Shown here: positions 7,057 to 13,507 of the stretch, piece after piece
Layout of the letters: each line of letters begins with the position of its first letter
Numbering within the stretch: position 1 is the first letter of the stretch
DNA from: Deltaproteobacteria bacterium
GTDB taxonomy: Bacteria > Desulfobacterota > Desulfarculia > Adiutricales > Adiutricaceae
Direction of reading: 5' to 3'
Length of the DNA: 15,449 bases
Assembly (NCBI GenBank): GCA_031279155.1
Contig: JAITJB010000220.1
Location: forward strand, 1-15,449
Translations under genes and position numbers: made by a program
Notes under the pieces: generated by a model
Databases searched by the model: none
The model's input: only the letters and a program-made list of their open reading frames with translations
What the model was told of the DNA's origin: nothing

Positions 7057-7680
7057 ATGAGGTACTTAGCCAACATTAAAAGCCTATGCCAAATTTTTCT
7101 TAATATTGGCCTAGCCTTTCTGTTTGGGCTAATTATAATAACTTTAAGCCAGACGGCTATAGCCGACCAGGCTAGCCAAGATCAGGCTAGCCAAGATCAG
7201 GTAAGCCAAGCTCAGACTAGCTCAGCTCAGACTAGTTCAGCTCAGCCTAGCCCGGCTAATATTGCTACCGTCCAGAGTAGTAAGCCAGCCGTACTTAAGC
7301 TCTACTCTTACGACGAGGCCCTTAAGCTGGCCCAAAACCAAGGCAAATTCACCATTTTGTTTTTTTGGACTAAATCTTGCGAAATCTGCCGACAATTTAA
7401 AGAAGAAGTTTTAACTAACCAAGAGGTGATAGCCCAATTAAACGCCGATTTTTTTATGGTCTCAATCGATAGCCAATTCGATAAGGCCTTGACCCGCAAA
7501 TACAGGGTTAATGCCGTACCAAGGCTGATTTTCCTTGAGTCCACTGGTAAACCGGCCTCGTTCTTACCAGGCGGGGTCTCGTCTTCAATGTTCCGCGTAT
7601 TTTTAGGTTATATTTCTTCCGAGTCTTATCGGAGTATGGGTTTTGATGAATTTATCAACCAATTCTTGGAGGATGAGTAG
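7057..7680 (+). CDS. Periplasmic thioredoxin-like protein with CEIC motif
   Basis: Residues 1-36 form a signal peptide or N-terminal anchor (core LNIGLAFLFGLIIITL, then QTAIA). Residues 37-66 are a low-complexity Gln/Ser/Ala linker coded by a 15-bp tandem repeat. A thioredoxin-fold domain of the Thioredoxin_7/DsbD-gamma type follows: FFWTKSCEIC with the CxxC at 108-111, and the cis-proline in NAVPRLIFL at P155. The C-terminal part (FLGYISSESY onward) is shared with the next protein. GGAAAAA lies just upstream of ATG, and the gene starts 13 bases after the CcdA-like gene. The expected role is electron acceptor of CcdA and reductant for periplasmic disulfides. Its end overlaps the next gene, indicating cotranscription. 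Confidence 0.85.
   Translation: MRYLANIKSLCQIFLNIGLAFLFGLIIITLSQTAIADQASQDQASQDQVSQAQTSSAQTSSAQPSPANIATVQSSKPAVLKLYSYDEALKLAQNQGKFTILFFWTKSCEICRQFKEEVLTNQEVIAQLNADFFMVSIDSQFDKALTRKYRVNAVPRLIFLESTGKPASFLPGGVSSSMFRVFLGYISSESYRSMGFDEFINQFLEDE
7171..7260 (+). repeat. 15-bp tandem repeat coding the thioredoxin linker
   Basis: Six in-frame 15-bp units. The first two (7171-7185 and 7186-7200) are identical, GCTAGCCAAGATCAG; the next four diverge progressively. They code pentapeptides related to ASQDQ and TSSAQ, so linker length could change by slippage without loss of frame. Confidence 0.85.
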
Positions 7681-8392
7681 TCGGCTATTTTTTAGCCTTT
7701 TGGCCGTCTTGATGACGCTTGTGTGGCCCTTTAAGGCTTTAGCCATCGAGGAAACGCCGCCCCAAGATCAAGCCGCCCCTTCGGTCATGGAAACACAAGT
7801 CTCCCAATTGAGCTTTGATGAGGCCTTGACCCGAGCCCAAGCCGAAAACAAGTATGTAATAGCATACTTTTGGACCGATTGGTGCCCAAACTGCGCCAAC
7901 TTTAACCAATACGTCCTAAACGATCCAGATATCGTCTCGGCCATGAACCGCGACTTTTTCTTTGTGCCTGTTGACGCTGACCATGAGCGGCAGCTCTCGG
8001 TGGAATTTATGGTCCGGGTGGTGCCGACGACTATTTTTCTAAGCCCGGACGGCCAACCGGCTTCTATCCTCCCAGGCACGGTTAACGCCGAAGTTTTTAT
8101 GTTAGTTTTAAACTACATTAGCTCCGGGGCTTATATTGATCTGGAATTTGAAGACTTCGCCAAGACGGCCATAAGTCAAGCTCGGCCCAAGGTTCCCAGA
8201 ACCGGCAAGGCTGATGGGTTTTTGTTTGCGGCCTTAAAATATCTCACCCCCGGAACTATAGAGCAAGGTTTAGTGACTAGCTTAATTAGCCTAAATTTTA
8301 CTGTTAAGTTATTTACCCCAGCGCCAATCACCTTGTCGCTTTTGACCATAGTCGATATGGTACCCCTAGAAAACTTAGCTAAAAGGTTATAA
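7673..8392 (+). CDS. Periplasmic thioredoxin-like protein with CPNC motif
   Basis: Paralogue of the preceding protein (239 aa from this start). A signal peptide covers residues 1-24 (core LFFSLLAVLMTLVWPF, cleavage after KALA). The thioredoxin-like domain has FWTDWCPNC with the CxxC at 71-74 and the cis-proline in VVPTTIF at P118. The block LPGxV...LNYISSGAY matches its neighbour. A C-terminal extension of about 70 residues, absent from the first copy, contains moderately hydrophobic stretches. ATG at 7673 overlaps the upstream stop by 8 bases. GGAGG abuts this ATG, which is too close for a normal Shine-Dalgarno. ATG at 7646 (9 residues longer, GGG five bases upstream) is a real alternative. 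Translational coupling is likely. The protein probably accepts electrons from the CcdA-like protein, perhaps with a different substrate from its sister. Confidence 0.83.
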   Translation: MSSRLFFSLLAVLMTLVWPFKALAIEETPPQDQAAPSVMETQVSQLSFDEALTRAQAENKYVIAYFWTDWCPNCANFNQYVLNDPDIVSAMNRDFFFVPVDADHERQLSVEFMVRVVPTTIFLSPDGQPASILPGTVNAEVFMLVLNYISSGAYIDLEFEDFAKTAISQARPKVPRTGKADGFLFAALKYLTPGTIEQGLVTSLISLNFTVKLFTPAPITLSLLTIVDMVPLENLAKRL

Positions 8393-8394
8393 TC

Positions 8395-9216
8395 ATGAAA
8401 ATACCGTTTAAACACTCTTTAAACATCATAGCAACCTTAGCCCTGGTCTATCTATTGGCCGCCTGCGCTCCGGTTGCCGGCACAGGCAGATCCCAGCTCA
8501 ACTTAGTTAGCGACGCTGAACTAAACCAAGCGGCCTCACTACAGTACAAACAGCTTCTGACCGAAAGCCACCTCTCTAGCGATCGCAAGAACACCAGGAT
8601 GATAAAAGCAGTTGGCGCTAAAATTAGCGCGGCGGCCAAACAGCTCATGGCCGAGTATGGCCGCGAAAATGAGATCGCCGGTTACCAATGGGAGTTTAAC
8701 TTAATCGATTCCGACGAGGTTAACGCCTTTTGTATGCCAGGCGGCAAAGTGGCCTTCTATACTGGCATCCTACCGGTCTGCCAGACCGAGGCTGGCGTAG
8801 CCGCCGTTATGGGCCATGAGGTGGCCCACGCCTTGGCCAAGCACGCCAACGAAAGGGTCAGCCAGCAGCTTTTGGCTAACGTGGGTTCTAGCCTATTAAG
8901 TATCGGCTTACAGATAGGCGGCGTCTCAGGCGGCACAGCTGAGTTAGCCATGTCGGCCTTTGCCATAGGCAGTCAATACGGCGTACTTTTGCCCTATTCC
9001 AGAGCTCACGAATCTGAAGCCGACCGAATCGGCATGAGCCTTATGGCCATGGCCGGCTACGATCCCCACGAAGCCGTGGCCCTTTGGCAGCGCATGTCGC
9101 AGTTAAGCGGTCGCACCACGCCTTACTTTCTCTCCACTCACCCCTCTGACAAGCAGAGGATAGTAAATCTCGAAAAATTCTTACCCGAAGCCGAAGCTAG
9201 GTTAAAGAGAAGATAA
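8395..9216 (+). CDS. M48-family lipoprotein metallopeptidase
   Basis: A zinc-dependent endopeptidase related to the LoiP/BepA group, which acts at the outer membrane in protein quality control. The N-terminus is a lipoprotein signal with lipobox LAAC (C24); Ala at +2 fits outer-membrane sorting. The zinc motif HEVAH is at 141-145 and the third ligand is E206 in HESEAD, with the conserved STHPS motif around H249. The conserved NAFCMPGGKVAFYTG precedes the zinc motif. Length (273 aa) fits single-domain members, with no C-terminal TPR domain as in BepA. Two further cysteines (113 and 129) could form a disulfide. ATG follows the upstream stop by two bases with AAAAGG at 8381-8386, so it is in the operon of the thioredoxin-like genes. 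Confidence 0.92.
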   Translation: MKIPFKHSLNIIATLALVYLLAACAPVAGTGRSQLNLVSDAELNQAASLQYKQLLTESHLSSDRKNTRMIKAVGAKISAAAKQLMAEYGRENEIAGYQWEFNLIDSDEVNAFCMPGGKVAFYTGILPVCQTEAGVAAVMGHEVAHALAKHANERVSQQLLANVGSSLLSIGLQIGGVSGGTAELAMSAFAIGSQYGVLLPYSRAHESEADRIGMSLMAMAGYDPHEAVALWQRMSQLSGRTTPYFLSTHPSDKQRIVNLEKFLPEAEARLKRR

Positions 9217-9298
9217 GTTTTTTTGTCTCATACCCCGGCCCCTTTTTGGCCCGATGAGGGCGGGCGCCAAAACAAACGTAACATGGAAGGAAAAATTG

Positions 9299-10822
9299 AT
9301 GCTTAAACCGTTAACCAGACCAAGTACGCTCATTGATTGCCCGGCCTTAAAAACCAAAACAGGCCAAATGACTTTATCCTTAAGTTATCTGGCTACAATC
9401 GCTCTTTCGGTAAGCCTAATGGTTTTTTTTCTTGGCTGCACGCAGGCCACAAGGCATACCATTGACCGCCCTTTTATTGACGCCCCCATTAGTACCGATA
9501 CCATTTTTGGTGAAGCGACTATCGGAGATTCTCGCTCTAAAGAGGCTATCAATAATATTAAGACCCCGGATCTGCCCAAAGGCCAGCTGACCTTGGATCA
9601 GTGCTTAACCTTAGCTCGCAAGGTCAGCCCCTCTTTGGACAGCGCCGATCAGGCCTACATGGGGGCCATGTGGTCGCGCTGGCAGGCCATAACCAACTTT
9701 CTGCCTACCGGATCGACCTCCTACCGCGTAACCCACAGCGACCAGCCGCTAACGGGGTACAGCGGCCATGACCGCTACACTTGGGACGTATCCGTCAGCC
9801 AACCTATATTTGCTGGCGGCGCCAATGTCGCCAGATATCTCTTAGCTCAGTTGGGCTTAGCCGCAGCTGACATCCAAAAGATCCAGGCCAGAGAAGAACT
9901 GATGCTGGGCGTCAAGCAGGCCTTCTACGGCATCTTAGCCTCTGAAAGGGCCTTAACTGTGGCCAAGACCAGCGTAGTCAACCTCTCTAGCCACCTAAAT
10001 GTGGCCAGAAATTTTTACGAGGTCGGCATGGTCCCCCAAAACCAGGTCCTCCAGGCCGAAGTTGAGCTGGCTAAGGCTCAGCAAGAAGAAATAACCCAAT
10101 CTAGAAACCTGGTAGTCAACAAAGCCAGGCTTAATATACTTCTCAGGCAAGAGGTCGACTACCCCATTGATATCCATGACGAGCTGTTGTTTGATCCCTT
10201 CCCCTTAACTTTAGAGGAATGCTTAAATATTGGCTTAAGCGATAACCCTGAGATCCGCTTAGGCCGCAATCAAGTTCAGTCCGGCGCCAAAAACGTCGAT
10301 TTAGCACGATCGGCTCTATTGCCCCAGGTTTCCGTCAACTGGTCCAATAGCTCCCAAGGGACCTCAGCCGGCGTCCGCGACGCCAATGAGTGGAGCATGG
10401 CAGCTGTGGCTAGTTTTAATTTCTGGGAATGGGGCCGCTCCAAAGCCGACGTGGAAATCAGTAAGGTCAACTTAAACCAAGCTGTCAACAGCCTAACTAG
10501 CTTGGAAGATAATACCAAGCTCGAGGTCACCTCCAACTACCAGACGCTCCTTTCAGCTGGCCGCAACATCTCGGTTGCCGCCAAAGCCGTGGAATCAGCC
10601 GCCGAAGATTTAAGAATGGTTTCCGAGCGCTACCAAGAGCAAGTAGCCACCACCACCGAAGTCTTAGATGCCCAAACCCGCTATAGCGAAGCTCAATACG
10701 AGTACTACCAGGCCCTCTATAATTACAACTTAGCCTGGGCCTCATTGGAGAGGACCATGGGCCGCAGGGTGACCAAAGCCGGCCTGGCCCCAAGAGAGAG
10801 TGCAAACTTGCCCAATTTATGA
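9299..10822 (+). CDS. TolC-family outer membrane efflux lipoprotein
   Basis: Members form trimeric outer-membrane channel-tunnels for tripartite efflux pumps or type I secretion. Two OEP repeats are visible: about residues 98-290 (LTLDQCLTLA, then strand VSVSQPIFAGG) and 303-490 (LTLEECLNIGL, then NYNLAWASLERTMGR). Both have long helical regions rich in Ala, Gln and Glu. The lipobox FFLGC places the lipid on C47. The start at ATG 9299 is set by GGAAGGA (9285-9291) with good spacing. ATG at 9368 would give a more standard 24-residue lipoprotein signal. ATG at 9254 adds 15 residues with no better signal. No inner-membrane pump or adaptor gene is in the window, so its partner is unknown. It begins 82 bases after the M48 gene on the same strand. 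Confidence 0.88.
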   Translation: MLKPLTRPSTLIDCPALKTKTGQMTLSLSYLATIALSVSLMVFFLGCTQATRHTIDRPFIDAPISTDTIFGEATIGDSRSKEAINNIKTPDLPKGQLTLDQCLTLARKVSPSLDSADQAYMGAMWSRWQAITNFLPTGSTSYRVTHSDQPLTGYSGHDRYTWDVSVSQPIFAGGANVARYLLAQLGLAAADIQKIQAREELMLGVKQAFYGILASERALTVAKTSVVNLSSHLNVARNFYEVGMVPQNQVLQAEVELAKAQQEEITQSRNLVVNKARLNILLRQEVDYPIDIHDELLFDPFPLTLEECLNIGLSDNPEIRLGRNQVQSGAKNVDLARSALLPQVSVNWSNSSQGTSAGVRDANEWSMAAVASFNFWEWGRSKADVEISKVNLNQAVNSLTSLEDNTKLEVTSNYQTLLSAGRNISVAAKAVESAAEDLRMVSERYQEQVATTTEVLDAQTRYSEAQYEYYQALYNYNLAWASLERTMGRRVTKAGLAPRESANLPNL

Positions 10823-10843
10823 GGATGTGATATCAAATATTAA

Positions 10844-10866
10844 GGCGCGGCCTACTTGGCCGCGCC
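10844..10866 (+). promoter_or_regulatory. Strong GC-rich hairpin before the PhzF-like gene
   Basis: GGCGCGGCC and GGCCGCGCC form a perfect 9-bp stem around loop TACTT. It has no T-run, so it is not a typical intrinsic terminator. It lies between the TolC-like and PhzF-like genes and ends 34 bases before the ATG at 10901. It also covers the TTG at 10856 and so argues against that codon as the start. Confidence 0.6.
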
Positions 10867-10900
10867 AGCCAATGATCAAGAACCTCAGCGGGTAAACTCT

Positions 10901-11746
10901 ATGCTCCAATTGGTTCGCAAAGTACTATTGGTCGATGCTTTAGGCTATGGCCAGTTTTCAGGGGCCCCAACCGTCGTTATCTTCCTTGAGGCTCCGCTCG
11001 ATAAATTTAAGATGGCTTCCCTGTCTCGCGAGTTAGGCTCAAGTCAGACCGTCTTCGTCTTAGCCCACAACAAGACCTTCCTCTTAAGATTTTTTAACCA
11101 GCTCCTTGAGATCCCCTTGGGCGGCCACTCCTGTCACGCGGCGGCCCACCTTATTTACGAGTTGGGGTTATTGCCGCCCAGTAAACCGCTGACCTTTTTA
11201 ACCCAAGAAGGCGAACTAGCTGTTAAGTTAACTGAGCCCGACTCTATCTCGGTAACCTTCCCGGCCATTAATCTCACCAAAATGGATAGCGCCAACCTCG
11301 AGCTTTACGGATCCATCCTAGCTATTGATCCCAAAAATATCGCCTGGGGGGCCATGACCGCGAGCCGTCAGGCTATCATAGCCGTTGACGCCACGGTTAT
11401 GCTTAAAAAACTCAGCCCCGACCGAGCAAGACTAGCCAAAAGCGGGGCCTCAACCTTAGCGGTGACCTCAGCTGCCGATACGGTCGGCGGCGAGTACAGC
11501 CTAAGGTGCTTTGGACCCAACGAAAATCGGCCCGAGCAACAAGTTAGCGTCAACATCCACCGATCCCTAGCTCCCCACTGGAGCCGACTTTTGGGCACCA
11601 AAAAACTCCAAGCCAGGCAATTATCCGGGCGCGGCAGTTTAGTCCAATTAGACGTCTCCACCCCCAACCAGGTCGTCGTAACTGGCCGCTCACGAACCGT
11701 GCTGCGATCCGATCTCGTCTTAGAACTAAGCGACGGCCTGAGCTAA
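10901..11746 (+). CDS. PhzF-fold protein with degenerate active site
   Basis: Fold and length (281 aa) match the PhzF isomerase/epimerase family, with the two-lobed pattern VDALGYGQFSGAP...GGHSCHAAAHLIYELG and a C-terminal IHRSLAPHWSRLLG...GRGSLVQLDV...VVTGRSRTVLRS. Active-site residues known from PhzF (Glu45, His74, Asp208) were compared by eye. His is kept (H76 in GGHS). The position of Glu45 is Gln (Q49 in SSQTVF). The EDPxTGSA motif reads EQQVSVNI, so the Asp and the TGSA loop are gone. GNP near the N-terminus is GAP. The frame is intact with normal codon use. Start ATG 10901 is preferred over TTG 10856 because PhzF proteins begin a few residues before the VDA strand and the TTG lies in a strong hairpin. 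The protein is probably not a normal PhzF isomerase; it could bind a ligand or be a structural homologue. Confidence 0.82.
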   Translation: MLQLVRKVLLVDALGYGQFSGAPTVVIFLEAPLDKFKMASLSRELGSSQTVFVLAHNKTFLLRFFNQLLEIPLGGHSCHAAAHLIYELGLLPPSKPLTFLTQEGELAVKLTEPDSISVTFPAINLTKMDSANLELYGSILAIDPKNIAWGAMTASRQAIIAVDATVMLKKLSPDRARLAKSGASTLAVTSAADTVGGEYSLRCFGPNENRPEQQVSVNIHRSLAPHWSRLLGTKKLQARQLSGRGSLVQLDVSTPNQVVVTGRSRTVLRSDLVLELSDGLS

Positions 11747-11896
11747 CCTCCAAAGCCCGGCCAGCCTGAGCCCTGCCCCCATCCTAAGCCCACGTCTCAA
11801 GCTGCCGTCCTGAGCCTTTTTAGGTTTCGGGGTGAGTTAGCGCTTTCAACACGCAGCGTGTTTTCATTTAAAAGGCTTGCTCGAACGCGAGGGCGC

Positions 11897-11930
11897 GAAG
11901 AAAAACGGCCGCTGGATCGTGAAGCGGCCG
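11897..11930 (-). terminator. Intrinsic terminator read on the minus strand
   Basis: CGGCCGCT pairs perfectly with AGCGGCCG around a 9-base loop. The minus strand continues with TTTTTCTTC. On the plus strand only ACATTTTAG follows, so termination of plus-strand transcripts from the PhzF-like gene would be weak. Confidence 0.5.
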
Positions 11931-12015
11931 ACATTTTAGCCGTGAAATCTCTATTCTTAATGGTAAATTTTCGCAGCTACCAAGGCGGTGGCCCTAGGTA
12001 GCGTCATTGGCCTAA
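11897..12015 (-). ncRNA. Candidate small RNA on the minus strand
   Basis: Read on the minus strand, a TATAAC -10-like box (12027-12022) is followed by a structured segment: GCTACC/GGTAGC stem with inner GGC/GCC pairs (12002-11976). An intrinsic terminator closes it (8-bp GC stem 11930-11906, then TTTTTCTTC to 11897). This would give an RNA of about 120 nt. No good -35 is seen. No minus-strand gene upstream needs this terminator, since umuC is on the plus strand. The end is better supported than the start. Confidence 0.3.
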
Positions 12016-12060
12016 GACTATGTTATATCTATTAATTTTTAAATAGGGCTTTTTATCTCC

Positions 12061-12090
12061 TTGCCCTTTAAGGCAAAACTTTGCTAAAAT
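12061..12090 (+). promoter_or_regulatory. Probable umuC promoter with overlapping inverted repeats
   Basis: TTGCCC (12061-12066) and TAAAAT (12085-12090) are separated by 18 bases and make a plausible sigma-70 promoter. Two overlapping inverted repeats lie in it: TTGCC-N6-GGCAA (12061-12076) and GCAAA-AC-TTTGC (12073-12084). Repeats in this position fit an operator, and SOS control by LexA would be expected for umuC, but the sequence does not match the E. coli LexA box. Confidence 0.45.
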
Positions 12091-12155
12091 GGTCCTACGG
12101 CGTCATTATGGCGCCTGTTACCCTAAGTTATTAATTTAATTTCTTATTTACGCCA

Positions 12156-13445
12156 ATGAGTAAAGCACCCGATCATAAGCCTCAGCTCTGGGCCTTAGTC
12201 GACTGCGCGACCTTTTACTGTTCGTGCGAGAGGCTCTTTAGGCCGGATTTGGCCAATAAACCGGTAGTCGTCTTATCTAACAATGACGGCTGCGTGGTAG
12301 CCTTAACGCCTGAGGCCAAAGCCTTAGGCTTTAAGCGTGGCGACGTCTTTTTTAAAAACCGCGAGCGCTTAGATACGGCCGGGGTAACCGTCTTTTCTTC
12401 CAACTACGCTCTCTACGGGGATATTTCCAGGCGGGTGATCATGGCCATGGAGTCGCTGGTCCCCCAAGTCTACCAGTACTCCATCGACGAGGCCTTTATA
12501 CCCTTGCCCGGGCCCTTGGCCGCCCAGGCCTATGAAGTGGGAACGGCCATAGTTGACCGAGTAGCCCAATGGGTGGGGGCGCCGGTCAGGGCCGGCATAG
12601 GCCCCACCAGGACCCTAGCCAAGTTGGCTAACCACTGGGCCAAAAAGTTAGGTCCGGTCTTCCAGCTTCAGGCGCCCTCTTCGCCCCTTGAAGACATCTT
12701 AGATAAGACCCCGGTTGAGGATATCTGGGGCGTAGGCGGCCGCATTGCGGCCAAATTACGCCGCATGAACGTAAATACCGCTCGCGAGCTTAGAGATCTT
12801 GAACCGGCTCTAGCCGGGCGCCTTTTTAATGTCCTAACCGAGGCGACTATCTTTGAGCTCAGGGGCTCCCAGCGACTGACAAGCGATCTCTTACCAGGAC
12901 CACGCAAGACCATGGTCCAAAGCCGCAGCTTCGGGCGCCGCATAACCGAATATAACGACCTAGCCGAAGCCCTAGCCCACCACTGCGCCGTAGCCGGCGA
13001 AAGACTTAGGCGAGAAAATCTCCGGGCCGGCGGCCTGAGCATTTTTTTCGGCAGCGGTTACCACGATGACAAGCCCTTCCAGACCGGGGCCACGGTTAAC
13101 TTATCGCGCCCCACCAATCACACCGGTCAACTCATCAAGGCGGCCAGCTTAGCCTTAGAGCGCTCATTTGTCGCCGGGCATAAGTACCAAAAGGCCGGCA
13201 TCATGTTGTTTGAGCTAGTTGATGAGGCCGCCCCCCAAAGGCCGAGCCTCTTTGGGCCGCCGCCGGAAGTCGTTCGCGGGCAAAAGCTCATGGCCGCCCT
13301 CGATACCATCAACAGCCGCTACGGTCGCGATACCGTAAGGTACTCAGCCCAGGGCGATTTAGATCCGCAGTGGGGACTAAGGCGCGATAAACTCTCCGAA
13401 ATCTCCACCACTGATTGGGCGGGCCTACCTAAGGTCAACGCCTAA
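12156..13445 (+). CDS. umuC: Y-family translesion DNA polymerase V catalytic subunit UmuC
   Basis: An error-prone polymerase that copies damaged DNA. The 429 residues match E. coli UmuC along the full length. The catalytic acid D16 and steric-gate tyrosine Y21 are in ALVDCATFYCSCE. SNNDGCVV is at 41-48. The catalytic pair D111-E112 is in YSIDEAF. The helix-hairpin-helix segment DIWGVGGRIAAKL is at 189-201, and the little-finger domain SRSFGRRIT begins near residue 256. QRPSLF (361-366) resembles a sliding-clamp binding motif. The residues around the first aspartate differ from the usual DVNxFYASCE (here DCATFYCSCE). ATG 12156 has no clear Shine-Dalgarno, but the conserved domain begins soon after it. 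No umuD lies next to it, so the accessory subunit must come from elsewhere. A strong terminator follows. Confidence 0.95.
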   Translation: MSKAPDHKPQLWALVDCATFYCSCERLFRPDLANKPVVVLSNNDGCVVALTPEAKALGFKRGDVFFKNRERLDTAGVTVFSSNYALYGDISRRVIMAMESLVPQVYQYSIDEAFIPLPGPLAAQAYEVGTAIVDRVAQWVGAPVRAGIGPTRTLAKLANHWAKKLGPVFQLQAPSSPLEDILDKTPVEDIWGVGGRIAAKLRRMNVNTARELRDLEPALAGRLFNVLTEATIFELRGSQRLTSDLLPGPRKTMVQSRSFGRRITEYNDLAEALAHHCAVAGERLRRENLRAGGLSIFFGSGYHDDKPFQTGATVNLSRPTNHTGQLIKAASLALERSFVAGHKYQKAGIMLFELVDEAAPQRPSLFGPPPEVVRGQKLMAALDTINSRYGRDTVRYSAQGDLDPQWGLRRDKLSEISTTDWAGLPKVNA

Positions 13446-13451
13446 AGAAAA

Positions 13452-13488
13452 TGAAAAGGCTTTGGGCCGATGGCCCAAAGCCTTTTCA
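13452..13488. terminator. Bidirectional intrinsic terminator after umuC
   Basis: A perfect 17-bp stem (13452-13468 with 13472-13488) encloses the loop GAT. T/A-rich sequence follows on the plus strand, and an A-rich run before the stem gives a T-run on the minus strand. It separates the convergent genes ending at 13445 (plus) and 13508 (minus). Confidence 0.92.
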
Positions 13489-13507
13489 GTTTATTATAAT
13501 TGTAGAT

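Larger units (their letters stand above)
11747..12155. other. Structured intergenic region upstream of umuC
   Basis: No protein gene is evident in 409 bases. The stretch holds CCTGAGCC twice (11764 and 11809 areas), a 6-bp hairpin (AACACG/CGTGTT, 11848-11862), a GC-rich hairpin with a minus-strand T-run (11897-11930), a second hairpin (11976-12002), an AT-rich stretch (12020-12055), and the probable umuC promoter with inverted repeats (12061-12090). Confidence 0.6.

Noticed and set aside
10527..10805. Minus-strand ORF of 92 codons in the TolC-like gene
   Set aside because: Shadow of a strongly conserved plus-strand OEP domain; Trp/Arg/Leu-rich with no domain.
10856..10900. TTG 10856 as the start of the PhzF-like gene
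   Set aside because: The codon is inside a 9-bp GC hairpin, and the added 15 residues precede the first strand where PhzF proteins normally begin. ATG 10901 fits better.
12668..13042. Minus-strand ORF of 124 codons inside umuC
   Set aside because: It is antisense to conserved UmuC domains, Arg/Ser-rich and without start-site support.
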